Shown here one piece after another: positions 6,298 through 12,981 of a DNA stretch of 64,000 nt. Source of the DNA: a virus; the IMG/VR virus record IMGVR_UViG_3300032236_000747, positions 248,001-312,000 of that record; one strand, 5' to 3'. The stretch's first letter is position 1. Each line of letters starts with the position of its first letter. The translations under genes and the position numbers were made by a program. The notes under the pieces were generated by a model that did not search any database, was not told where the DNA came from, and worked only from the letters and a program-made list of their open reading frames with translations.

Positions 6298-6562
6298 GGA
6301 GTTTTTTATCCAATCGCGTACGACTTTGTCCAGTTGGTTGAGTGCTTCTTGCATTTGTTTCTCCAAATTCCTTAGTGACATAATACTTGATAAGGCTACG
6401 TTGAATCATCGTAACCAAATCGCCTGAATCGTCTGTGACGAATCTAACTGGACAACGCCCCCAAGTTCCCAGCCTTTGGAACTCTTCAAACCATCGTCTG
6501 TGGTTCTTAAGGCTAGGATCAAAGACTACCCAAGGTCTACCTATGTATGCGAGTTTGCTCAT
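6272..6562 (-). CDS. Hypothetical protein, 96 aa
   Basis: Starts MSKLAYIGRPWVVFDPSLKN. The HRRWFEEFQRLGTWGRCPVRF part is aromatic and basic, and the C-terminus is strongly basic (DKKLLARKRVIV). No family is recognised. No clear ribosome site or own promoter is visible. A CAGCGGGGTCT copy lies in the leader (6578-6588), and the gene may be read from the promoter at 7013 through the 122-aa gene. Confidence 0.55.
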   Translation of the reverse strand: MSKLAYIGRPWVVFDPSLKNHRRWFEEFQRLGTWGRCPVRFVTDDSGDLVTMIQRSLIKYYVTKEFGETNARSTQPTGQSRTRLDKKLLARKRVIV

Positions 6563-6596
6563 GTGTAGAGGCCTTTACAGCGGGGTCTTTGCAAGT

Positions 6597-6965
6597 TCAG
6601 AGTGGCGCTGCTTCAAGTTCGGTGCTAGCTGCTAGAGCAACCCCGACTGGAGCCTCGATAGGAGCTGCCGGGGTCTTAGCCTTGGCCTTCTTCTCAGCTT
6701 TGGGTTTAGCAATCACACCGCGCTTCTCACCTGCTGCTTCCAATGCTGCGCGAACGGCTTTGTTGCCGTTGTCGAAGTCAATGCTCAACAAGTAGGCCAC
6801 AGTCTCGGCCTTGGTCATCGGATGCTTGAGCTCAACGATATCAATATCAGTGTGCCCATTCTTCTTCAGAACCTTGGTACGAAGAGCGTCGTTGCAGAAA
6901 CGAACTTTGAACTCGCCGTCTTGTTTTGAAACACCAGCATGTGAAAATTTAACGATTGTTGACAT
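6597..6965 (-). CDS. Conserved phage hypothetical protein, 122 aa
   Basis: The N-terminal two thirds (KFSHAGVSKQDGEFKVRFCN, then VLKKNGHTDIDIVELKHPMTKAE) form a compact beta-alpha domain that I associate with uncharacterised proteins of large phages. The tail from about residue 82 is a low-complexity Ala/Lys/Pro linker (KPKAEKKAKAKTPAAP). A ribosome site (TAGGAGATC) precedes the ATG at 6965. The function is unknown. Confidence 0.7.
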   Translation of the reverse strand: MSTIVKFSHAGVSKQDGEFKVRFCNDALRTKVLKKNGHTDIDIVELKHPMTKAETVAYLLSIDFDNGNKAVRAALEAAGEKRGVIAKPKAEKKAKAKTPAAPIEAPVGVALAASTELEAAPL

Positions 6966-7012
6966 ATTTAGATCTCCTATAATGTCCGGATTAATAAAAC
7001 TAATGAAACACT

Positions 7013-7041
7013 AGTATAGCATAATCTGGCCATTATGTCAA
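7013..7041 (-). promoter_or_regulatory. Sigma70 promoter (leftward)
   Basis: TTGACA (complement of 7036-7041), 17-base spacer, TATACT (complement of 7013-7018). Confidence 0.8.
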
Positions 7042-7043
7042 CC

Positions 7044-7238
7044 TTAGGCCCCGTAGTAGGGGCTGTAGATCTCCTCAGCATGTGGCATTTCTGCCACAAC
7101 CTTAAAGCCTTCTTCCCGAGCCATTTCGGCCTCATCCAAGGTGAACACAGTGTAGAGATAGAGATCTCCGTCCCAGATTTGATAGCTCATTTGAAACTTG
7201 TCCTTTGATGCTTGCAGTTTTGCTCGGAAGCCGCTCAT
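7044..7238 (-). CDS. Small hypothetical protein, 64 aa
   Basis: The start at 7238 (MSGFRAKLQASKDKFQMSYQ) follows TAGGAGCAACTAGC. The longer frame from 7289 would cover the promoter and was rejected. A beta-hairpin-like middle (IWDGDLYLYTVFTLDEAEMA) suggests a small alpha/beta fold, and it ends EEIYSPYYGA. No family is known. Confidence 0.65.
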   Translation of the reverse strand: MSGFRAKLQASKDKFQMSYQIWDGDLYLYTVFTLDEAEMAREEGFKVVAEMPHAEEIYSPYYGA

Positions 7239-7260
7239 GCTAGTTGCTCCTAAAACGTTT

Positions 7261-7297
7261 ATTATACAGCCACGCTGGGGGACTGTCAATCCCCCAG
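7261..7297 (-). promoter_or_regulatory. Promoter with its -35 in a hairpin loop
   Basis: TTGACA (complement of 7284-7289), 17-base spacer, TATAAT (complement of 7261-7266). The -35 is in the loop of CTGGGGGA (7275-7282) / TCCCCCAG (7290-7297). This stem immediately follows the stop of the upstream gene (7305) and may act as its terminator. Confidence 0.8.
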
Positions 7298-7304
7298 TGC
7301 GAGC

Positions 7305-7673
7305 TTAACCTGCCGCAAAAGCCGCTAGGGCTTCCACTGCTCCGTCAACATTGTTGAACACAAAGCGATCATAGACCTGTTGCGCTTCTTTTTCCAGTTG
7401 CTCCGCATAGTCGTTGAGAGCTTGCTTTTTGGCTTCCAGTTGCGGCCACACAATATCGTCTGTGATCATGTAAGGGCGTGTGCAGGTTTCCGTTCCCTCT
7501 TTGAGCACTAGCTCGCCTGCTTTAATAGCATCAAAGACCATGCCCCAGGTGATGTGATATGGGCTACCACCCTTGCCAAACAGCTCGTCTTGTTTAGCCT
7601 GCATCTTAGCCTCTGTGATTGCGTTAAGGCGTGCGCGGAGGTGTGTGCGTTGCTCTTGCGAAAGTTCAGTCAT
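7305..7673 (-). CDS. Hypothetical protein, 122 aa
   Basis: The ATG at 7673 has AACAAGGAGCATTAA. The protein is largely helical and charged (MTELSQEQRTHLRARLNAIT), with a central ITWGMVFDAIKAGELVLKEG segment and a heptad-like stretch about residues 85-105 suggesting coiled coil. No family is recognised. Single-gene unit from the promoter at 7699. Confidence 0.7.
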   Translation of the reverse strand: MTELSQEQRTHLRARLNAITEAKMQAKQDELFGKGGSPYHITWGMVFDAIKAGELVLKEGTETCTRPYMITDDIVWPQLEAKKQALNDYAEQLEKEAQQVYDRFVFNNVDGAVEALAAFAAG

Positions 7674-7698
7674 TTAATGCTCCTTGTTAAAAACGTTT

Positions 7699-7727
7699 AT
7701 TATACAGTGGTTTTACCAGTCTGTCAA
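7699..7727 (-). promoter_or_regulatory. Consensus promoter with conserved ACTGGTAAAACCACT spacer
   Basis: TTGACA (complement of 7722-7727), 17-base spacer, TATAAT (complement of 7699-7704). The spacer is nearly identical to that at 8176-8204. Confidence 0.85.
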
Positions 7728-7738
7728 CAGATCTAGTA

Positions 7739-8152
7739 TTACTTGACTAGAGCGTAGGGTTTATCCCAACGACCGATGTTGATGTCAACGTAGTGGCTGC
7801 AGTGAAAGTAGTCTGTCATTGAATCACTGTGATCAAAGTAGTCCGGCCCCTTGAGCGCTGCTACAGCAGCAACGAGAAAGTCCTTGGCCTTGCCGTCAAA
7901 GTGCTCATGACACCAGTATGTGTTGATCTGCAGATAGTCACGATCTACATTGCGTGGACTGTTGTTGTAGCGTGGCTGCGCTGCGCATACTCTATTAGTA
8001 TTGCCAATGAAGTCAATGCTGCCCTGCTTGACAGTAAGTACCAAAGTACTGTGATTGTTCACACTCAACGAACCCTTGAGACCGTACTGCTTGAGCAGGG
8101 CCTTGATGGTGGGTGCGATCTTAGCTTTCATTTCCTGACTTACGTATGCCAT
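7739..8152 (-). CDS. Conserved phage hypothetical protein (MAYVSQEMKAKIAP family), 137 aa
   Basis: The N-terminus (MAYVSQEMKAKIAPTIKALL) followed by GLKGSLSVNNHSTLVLTVKQ and IDFIGN is a pattern I recognise from uncharacterised proteins common in T4-like and other large phages. They typically also carry a DYFDxSDxMxDYFHxxHYVxINIGRWDKPY-like C-terminus, present here at about 103-133. No function is established. Start at 8152 with CAAGGAGC upstream. Confidence 0.8.
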   Translation of the reverse strand: MAYVSQEMKAKIAPTIKALLKQYGLKGSLSVNNHSTLVLTVKQGSIDFIGNTNRVCAAQPRYNNSPRNVDRDYLQINTYWCHEHFDGKAKDFLVAAVAALKGPDYFDHSDSMTDYFHCSHYVDINIGRWDKPYALVK

Positions 8153-8175
8153 ACACTGCTCCTTGTAAAACGTTT

Positions 8176-8204
8176 ATTATATAGTGGTTTTACCAGTTTG
8201 TCAA
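8176..8204 (-). promoter_or_regulatory. Consensus promoter with conserved ACTGGTAAAACCACT spacer
   Basis: TTGACA (complement of 8199-8204), 17-base spacer, TATAAT (complement of 8176-8181). Confidence 0.85.
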
Positions 8205-8228
8205 CCACTATTTTAAAGTTTTTTCAAT

Positions 8229-8498
8229 TTAGATCACTTCCAACAAGCTAGCGGAAACTCTCCAATTCACTGTGGGAGTAGCGACTACAACGTTTTTGGG
8301 TCCAATGCTTTTAACAGTGCCCTGCTCAAGTCTTCCACCCCGGCCGGTGAATTGAACTCGTGCACCAATGGTCAGCTTGCGGATAATACCAGCAGCTACT
8401 CGGCTGCGTGCGAACTTAAGGGCATCGTTGAGCTCAGTAACCTGTTCTGCTGTGAATGCGCCTGTTACGATTGCTGCTTTGATAGTGGCAAAGTCCAT
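8229..8498 (-). CDS. Hypothetical protein with SH3/KOW-like C-terminus, 89 aa
   Basis: The start at 8498 (MDFATIKAAIVTGAFTAEQV) follows AACAAGGAGTTGATC; the earlier in-frame ATG at 8522 overlaps the promoter. An N-terminal helical part (EQVTELNDALKFARSRVAAG) is followed by a beta-rich part (IGARVQFTGRGGRLEQGTVK, then GPKNVVVATP). The second part resembles small SH3-like barrels that bind nucleic acid. This family of phage proteins is uncharacterised. Confidence 0.7.
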   Translation of the reverse strand: MDFATIKAAIVTGAFTAEQVTELNDALKFARSRVAAGIIRKLTIGARVQFTGRGGRLEQGTVKSIGPKNVVVATPTVNWRVSASLLEVI

Positions 8499-8523
8499 GA
8501 TCAACTCCTTGTTAAAAAACACT

Positions 8524-8552
8524 ATTATACACTAGGTTTTACCAGTTGTCAA
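8524..8552 (-). promoter_or_regulatory. Consensus promoter with conserved ACTGGTAAAACC spacer
   Basis: TTGACA (complement of 8547-8552), 17-base spacer, TATAAT (complement of 8524-8529). Confidence 0.85.
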
Positions 8553-8558
8553 CCACTA

Positions 8559-8738
8559 TTATTCATCGTCCTCTTCATCTAGATCATCGCCCTCGGGATC
8601 CCAATCATCAATGAGATCACCCGGGCACACAGCGTATTCTCCAGAACACACCACGATGCCATCCACGATCTTCCAAGCGAAGAACAAGAAGAATACTAGG
8701 CCAAACCACCACTGCAGGCTGTGCGGTCTATGTTTCAT
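8559..8738 (-). CDS. Small membrane protein with acidic tail, 59 aa
   Basis: ATG at 8738, reading MKHRPHSLQWWFGLVFFLFF, then a VDGIVVCSGEYAVCPGD segment and a very acidic end (DDLDEEDDE). There is one transmembrane span at about residues 10-31 with a basic N-terminus, so the C-terminal part with two Cys is probably periplasmic. No ribosome site is obvious. It lies directly downstream of the tRNA on the same strand and is probably co-transcribed with it. Confidence 0.55.
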   Translation of the reverse strand: MKHRPHSLQWWFGLVFFLFFAWKIVDGIVVCSGEYAVCPGDLIDDWDPEGDDLDEEDDE

Positions 8739-8749
8739 ATATATTAAGA

Positions 8750-8826
8750 TGGTGCGTCGAACAGGGCTCGAACCTGTGACCCAGCGATTATGAGTCGCTT
8801 GCTCTAACCAACTGAGCTATCAACGC
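8750..8826 (-). tRNA. tRNA with anticodon CAT (Met elongator or Ile2)
   Basis: The minus strand folds as a full cloverleaf with encoded CCA (8750-8752). The acceptor is GCGTTGA / TCGACGC, the D arm carries GCTC...GAGC, and the anticodon stem AGCGA/TCGCT encloses the loop CTCATAA. The T arm is ACAGG-TTCGAGC-CCTGT. The anticodon arm resembles both elongator tRNA-Met and the lysidine-modified tRNA-Ile2 of proteobacteria. The sequence alone does not decide, but an AUA-decoding Ile2 would suit the AT-rich late genes. It has its own promoter at 8839-8867. Confidence 0.95.
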
Positions 8827-8838
8827 ATCATAGTATCT

Positions 8839-8867
8839 ATTATACAGCCTCTAGGCCCGTTTGTCAA
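8839..8867 (-). promoter_or_regulatory. Consensus promoter for the tRNA
   Basis: TTGACA (complement of 8862-8867), 17-base spacer, TATAAT (complement of 8839-8844). It overlaps the end of the gene ending at 8851. Confidence 0.85.
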
Positions 8868-9078
8868 CCTTAGCAGCGGGGTCTCTACGTATATACCTAT
8901 ATACTCGTTCATAGATGATCGAATCCTCAGCAGCTAGCTCAGTTAACATGCCCACAAGTAGTCCCAACTCATAGACAACCTTTAGGTGATGATCCCGATC
9001 TCGATACTCACTACTAGCTAGTCTAGCATTGAGCATATCATAGATGTGCTGCTGTATACGTTGATGACGATGATCCAT
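8851..9078 (-). CDS. Hypothetical protein, 75 aa
   Basis: ATG at 9078 (MDHRHQRIQQHIYDMLNARL); an in-frame GTG at 9096 would add six residues. Neither has a clear ribosome site. The predicted helical protein (YELGLLVGMLTELAAEDSII) has a basic C-terminus. No family is recognised. It begins at the edge of the origin-like region and has a CAGCGGGGTCT copy at its 3' end (8874-8884). Confidence 0.5.
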   Translation of the reverse strand: MDHRHQRIQQHIYDMLNARLASSEYRDRDHHLKVVYELGLLVGMLTELAAEDSIIYERVYRYIRRDPAAKVDKRA

Positions 9079-9678
9079 GCTAGTATTTACATACACGTAT
9101 ATAACTCACATAGTGCTAGTACACGTATGTATATACACATACACGTATATACACTGTGTAGCGTATATACAACACTGTATAAAATCACAGTTGACAACTC
9201 ACACATATACATATACGTATACTAGCCATATGCACGCAGCGGGGTCTTATACAGTGTATATAGATCTACCTAGACTCACAGTATATACAGTGATCTATGG
9301 TGGGAGAACCGTGGGAAAGAATCAGGAAGATTCTAGGCCGAAACGGTGGAAAATATGGCCTGAAAAACCGTGAAAATGTTGTTTTTATCATGAATTAAGG
9401 TAAAAAATATCTTGACCATTTTGGAGAGGCAGGCTATGCACAAATACCCCAAGCCATTAACTGCTCAGATAACCGAGTTATCCACAGCCTATCCACAGCC
9501 TATCCACAACCTTTACACAGCTTGTTCATAGTTCAACGTTCTCACAGCTTCTCTACTGTATATACGTATATGTGTATATGCCTTATACACGCAGCGGGGT
9601 CTTATACTGTGTATACGCATACACATAGACTTACAGTGAGTTTCTAGACTAGTCTATGTGTATATGTGTATATACGTA
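9079..9678. other. Non-coding AT-rich origin-like region
   Basis: About 600 bases with no credible gene. It holds many TATACGTATA and ACACGTATATAC-like alternating purine-pyrimidine runs and two copies of CGCAGCGGGGTCTTATAC followed by (A/T)GTGTATA (from 9236 and 9591). Near-palindromes of the TATACAGTGTATA type occur around 9169-9181, 9249-9262, 9283-9293 and 9601-9613. AACCGTG lies at 9307 and 9366, and the DnaA-box array is at 9478-9519. The whole looks like a replication origin and/or regulatory hub. Confidence 0.6.
9478..9519 (+). repeat. DnaA-box array with 11-bp period
   Basis: TTATCCACA (9478-9486) matches the bacterial DnaA box consensus exactly. CTATCCACA at 9489-9497 and 9500-9508 and CTTTACACA at 9511-9519 follow in the same orientation every 11 bases, about one helical turn. 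Tandem, phased boxes beside AT-rich DNA are typical of an initiator-binding origin. Confidence 0.7.
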
Positions 9679-10266
9679 CTAGTAGGTTACGCCCAGAGCT
9701 TTGCGTCCAGGACTAGCATGATCACCACAAGCATAGGTCTTTTCGTAGTGACACATCATACACAGAGTTTGGAGATTTGAAGGATCATTGTTAGTGGGAT
9801 TACCATCTATGTGATCTACCTGCAGCTGACCTGTGAGTCTTATAGTATGTGTGCAAGGATATCCTAGTACGTGTCCGTCCAGATTTTCACAGTGATCTTT
9901 GCGATATTGACGATATGGATGCTGGCTGTTCTTCCAATCAACATAGCTTTTAAAGCCTTCTTTGTGTGCGCAGACATCGTGCACAGTTTTAACCCACTCA
10001 GCATCAGGGTGTTTGGCCGCGTATTTTCTTGCTGTATTAGCATCGTGACAGCTCTTGCACACAGTTCTATACACAGGTTTTGCCGAAGTCCAGTGCCAAT
10101 CTTGTACGATTCTTGGGTTGGTGCACTGTGGAGTTGAGCAAGTGGGATGTTCAGTTAGGTCGTTGTAGCTGGGATGTCTGCGTCTAGGTGTGCCCTGTTC
10201 GCGAGCTAGATTGCGTGCTGTTTTATGATTAAGGGCGTTGAGTTCTTTGATTGTATAACGTGCCAT
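9679..10266 (-). CDS. HNH endonuclease with extra zinc-binding Cys pairs, 195 aa
   Basis: The C-terminal part has the HNH signature: DHIDGN at 151-156, then N-x-x-NLQTLCxxCH with C169 and C172. Upstream Cys pairs (C43/C48, C70/C73, C126/C138) suggest structural zinc sites. Free-standing HNH enzymes of this size are common in phage genomes as homing endonucleases or packaging-associated nickases. It lies next to the origin-like region. The ATG at 10266 has no strong ribosome site. Confidence 0.85.
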   Translation of the reverse strand: MARYTIKELNALNHKTARNLAREQGTPRRRHPSYNDLTEHPTCSTPQCTNPRIVQDWHWTSAKPVYRTVCKSCHDANTARKYAAKHPDAEWVKTVHDVCAHKEGFKSYVDWKNSQHPYRQYRKDHCENLDGHVLGYPCTHTIRLTGQLQVDHIDGNPTNNDPSNLQTLCMMCHYEKTYACGDHASPGRKALGVTY

Positions 10267-10291
10267 GATGAGTGTATAATGCTAAAAAATC

Positions 10292-10310
10292 TGCGCTGAG
10301 TGCTAGCGCA
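10292..10310. repeat. Inverted repeat TGCGCT / AGCGCA in a divergent intergenic gap
   Basis: Arms at 10292-10297 and 10305-10310 lie between the leftward HNH gene and the rightward late gene. It may be a regulatory site; nothing else is recognised in 10267-10362. Confidence 0.3.
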
Positions 10311-10362
10311 CACATGTACAAATATACAGTATTCCCGGTTAGTCTTCAACGACAAGGTTTGC

Positions 10363-10370
10363 CATAAATA
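10363..10370 (+). promoter_or_regulatory. T4-like late promoter element CATAAATA
   Basis: Close to the T4 late consensus TATAAATA and 5 bases from the ATG at 10376. The same octamer type precedes many rightward genes. Confidence 0.6.
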
Positions 10371-10375
10371 TCCTT

Positions 10376-11815
10376 ATGCGCTACAATGAATTTGTTATCA
10401 AGGAAGACTTTGGCTATGCTTGGAGATTTGAGAATCCTCCCGGGGCTTTGCCAGTTAAACTAGCCACTAATACCAACCGTGAGGGCTTTATCGACGCAGA
10501 GACTTGGCCCGCAGAGGACGGCCGGGGTGTGATGCTACATCTACACTCTGTGGCCGCAGGCTGGTATTTCAGTGACGATCCCATAGAAGGATGGGTGGAC
10601 TTTGTCTGCAACATCGACAATGTCAAGGGGGGTAAGATCACTGAAACAGACTACTCCAATCCCAGCAACAGCTATGAACCCGAGCTTGATTATGACACAC
10701 TGTGGGGTGAAATCACTGAGCTGGTTGACTACTTTCGCAAGGCCTATGGTAATACCTGGAAAGAAGTAGAAGATGAGCTAGTGGGCGGGTGGACTGTTGA
10801 CGAAGCTAGAGAACCTCAACCCTCGCTGTGGCCAGGTAGATTGGGTCCACAACGTGATCTCAGCACAGAAGAAATAGACCATATCACGGACTTTACACTG
10901 AGCTGGGACTTTGACGGCCACGACGAGAACTATGATCCCTACAGGGCCTTTGAAGATGCCAGCCACGATGAACTAGGCGATGCTGTACAGGTACACTGGG
11001 GAAATCTTCTGGATGCCAGCGGGCTAGCCACTGACTATTCTAGACTATCTAGCCCTGATGCAGACAATGTGGCCCGTCTTTTGGAACTCCTAGATGATGC
11101 CCGCAAGGAAGCTGAACAGGTCTGGGAAAGCAGGATCGTTGAAACACCACAGGACGAAAACGCCATACACGAACTAGCCCAGGGTATAATCAAATGGCTG
11201 TTAGATCACATAGACAGCATACGTGATGGCTACATAGGCGGGGGTGACCTCAAGGGTGTGATAAACATAGGCACCATAGAGGACCTCACGGGCTATCTAC
11301 GCAAGCATAGAAAACAGGGCTCTATCAATGACGTGCATGGGCGTGATGCTGCTGCCCTAGAGACCATAGTCAAAGATACCCGCATGGGCCTAATACACCC
11401 CATGCCCGATGATGCTGAGGGTGCCTACAACGCAGGCCTCAAGTTCCTTATCTTGGATCTAGAACTGGTTAAAAAGAGCCCACCACGCATGTTGGGCACT
11501 ATCATGCATGAACTACGCCATGCCCTAGACTCCAGCAAGAGCAATGATCGCTTCAATAAAAAAGACGATGCCAAGAACTATATATTTCAGCCTCTTGAGA
11601 TCAACGCACGTTTTACACAGGCCCTAGACGATATACGCAAAATGGCGGCCAAGAACCCCCAGCCCGAGCTGCTCATGGATATCATCAAGTTCAACCTGAA
11701 CAAACACAATATACGACAGATATTCCCCGGGGGTACAAAAAGCCCCAGATATCGCAGACTAGTTAACAGAGTGTACCAGCAACTAGAGTACCATAAAGGA
11801 AAGACCAAGCCATGA
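10376..11815 (+). CDS. Putative zinc metallopeptidase-like late protein, 479 aa
   Basis: HELRHALD at residues 378-385 matches the HExxH zinc-peptidase motif, preceded by a hydrophobic helix (MLGTIM). The long N-terminal region has no recognised domain. The start MRYNEFVIKEDFG resembles the MRxxEF leader shared by several late genes here and T4-type capsid-targeting leaders. It may therefore be packaged in the head and injected, though this is inference. It follows a late promoter and overlaps the next gene by ATGA. Confidence 0.6.
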   Translation: MRYNEFVIKEDFGYAWRFENPPGALPVKLATNTNREGFIDAETWPAEDGRGVMLHLHSVAAGWYFSDDPIEGWVDFVCNIDNVKGGKITETDYSNPSNSYEPELDYDTLWGEITELVDYFRKAYGNTWKEVEDELVGGWTVDEAREPQPSLWPGRLGPQRDLSTEEIDHITDFTLSWDFDGHDENYDPYRAFEDASHDELGDAVQVHWGNLLDASGLATDYSRLSSPDADNVARLLELLDDARKEAEQVWESRIVETPQDENAIHELAQGIIKWLLDHIDSIRDGYIGGGDLKGVINIGTIEDLTGYLRKHRKQGSINDVHGRDAAALETIVKDTRMGLIHPMPDDAEGAYNAGLKFLILDLELVKKSPPRMLGTIMHELRHALDSSKSNDRFNKKDDAKNYIFQPLEINARFTQALDDIRKMAAKNPQPELLMDIIKFNLNKHNIRQIFPGGTKSPRYRRLVNRVYQQLEYHKGKTKP

Positions 11816-12222
11816 GATTCAACGAATTCACCCAACCCCCACAGCAGCCAAGTCAGCCAAAGATGCCCGAATACGACTTCGAAGCTGAACTAGATCTCAG
11901 TGACATTGTCAAGGGCCTACTATGGGGTAGCACCAGCAAGTGGGACTACAGCAACAGCATCGTTGGGGTAGTATCCGGCGTAGAGTATCATGATACCAAG
12001 CGTGGCCCAGATACCTTGGCAGTAGTGGATGTCTATGAAGTATGGGCACCCATAGGCGTTGACGACGAGGGCGAAGGCGGCGATTGGGTAGACATCAAGG
12101 GTGAACTAGACAGTGAAACCATAGATAGTCTAGAAGAACAGGCTGTGGAGCATGAGCAGTGGAAAAACCGCAATACCTTTAGCCATGCTAGGTATATAAC
12201 CCGCAGTGACTTTGAGAACTAA
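11812..12222 (+). CDS. Hypothetical late protein with MRxxEF leader, 136 aa
   Basis: Overlaps the stop of the metallopeptidase-like gene by 4 bases. The leader MRFNEFTQPPQQPSQP is followed by an acidic domain (YDFEAELDLSDIVKGLLWGS, then DDEGEGGDWVDIKGELDSET). No family is recognised. Its 3' end overlaps the end of the convergent gene at 12219 by 4 bases. Confidence 0.65.
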   Translation: MRFNEFTQPPQQPSQPKMPEYDFEAELDLSDIVKGLLWGSTSKWDYSNSIVGVVSGVEYHDTKRGPDTLAVVDVYEVWAPIGVDDEGEGGDWVDIKGELDSETIDSLEEQAVEHEQWKNRNTFSHARYITRSDFEN

Positions 12223-12977
12223 GGACCTGGGCTGAATATAGGCCTAGCAGCCAGGCTATCGGCAGGGGGTTCTAGTATAGTCCACTCAGTGCCCAATACA
12301 GGCGTTAGGTGTATGTGGCTGCGTGGTATCCAATACTTGTCACCCTCGATCTGCATTTGATCAACAATATTACTAAACACTGAATCCAGTAAGATAAGGG
12401 CCTGCGCACCCTCGAGTATCTTTAACCAATCAAAGACATTGTCTGTTTGTAAAGTTATGTTTATGACCTGCCAATCTATGGGTATGGCGCTGAGATCAGC
12501 ATCACACTTGTAGGTGCTGCCTTCTGTGTGTACGACCACATAGTTGGGGTTGGCGACTAGTTTGTTGTAGAGGGCCTGCTCACGGGCAGGGTTACGTGTA
12601 ATACATTCAGCTAGAGTCCACTTCTTTAAAAAGGGCACACCTGCCTTTGAATACTTGAACTCATCAAAGTGCTGTATTTGAAAGAAGGGCTGCTTGCTGA
12701 GCTCGGGTACGATGTTGAGAGCCTGATACAAACAGATAATCTCGTCACATTTAAGTGCTTTTAATCTTTTCATGGGCTCAGCGTAGAAAAACTGTCCCTG
12801 ATTGTCTTCTGGAATAGGGATCCACTGTACCCAGGGTGCTGTTTCTTTGACAGAGCCCCAAAAGGCTTCACACACGGGCCATACAACAGTATGCCCTTGA
12901 TCTACATATGCTTTGGCTATGGGTAGAGTGATAACAATATCACCTAGCCCTCTTGATTGTATAATACCTATTTTCAT
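12219..12977 (-). CDS. Glycosyltransferase family 9-like protein, 252 aa
   Basis: Starting at the ATG at 12977, the N-terminus reads MKIGIIQSRGLGDIVITLPI. This is the GDxxxxxP loop typical of ADP-heptose:LPS heptosyltransferase-like (GT9) Rossmann folds. The C-terminal region (EGAQALILLDSVFSNIVDQM) corresponds to the nucleotide-sugar-binding half, where GT9 enzymes have a D-S-x-x-x-H type motif. The usual His is absent, so activity is uncertain. A longer frame from 13010 overlaps the upstream gene and is less likely. It is in an operon with Dam and the nuclease-like gene. Confidence 0.65.
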   Translation of the reverse strand: MKIGIIQSRGLGDIVITLPIAKAYVDQGHTVVWPVCEAFWGSVKETAPWVQWIPIPEDNQGQFFYAEPMKRLKALKCDEIICLYQALNIVPELSKQPFFQIQHFDEFKYSKAGVPFLKKWTLAECITRNPAREQALYNKLVANPNYVVVHTEGSTYKCDADLSAIPIDWQVINITLQTDNVFDWLKILEGAQALILLDSVFSNIVDQMQIEGDKYWIPRSHIHLTPVLGTEWTILEPPADSLAARPIFSPGP

Positions 12978-12981
12978 ATTT

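Larger units (their letters stand above)
1361..9602 (+). repeat. Dispersed, strand-biased CAGCGGGGTCT motif
   Basis: CAGCGGGGTCT occurs at 2438-2448, 4034-4044, 6578-6588, 8874-8884, 9237-9247 and 9592-9602, with a near copy (AAGCGGGGTCT) at 1359-1369. The core GGGGTCT is also frequent in the first 600 bases. Nearly all copies are in the same orientation, and most lie at gene ends or in gaps. I did not notice the motif in the right part of the window. The function is unknown. Confidence 0.55.

Noticed and set aside
8611-8793. Rightward 60-codon open frame
   Set aside because: It runs antisense through the tRNA at 8750-8826 and the small membrane gene; its end (RRTGLEPVTQRL) is the well-known artefact of translating a tRNA complement.
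9077-9373. Rightward 98-codon open frame starting MLVFTYTYITH
   Set aside because: Low-complexity translation of TA/CA repeats in the origin-like region, with no ribosome site.
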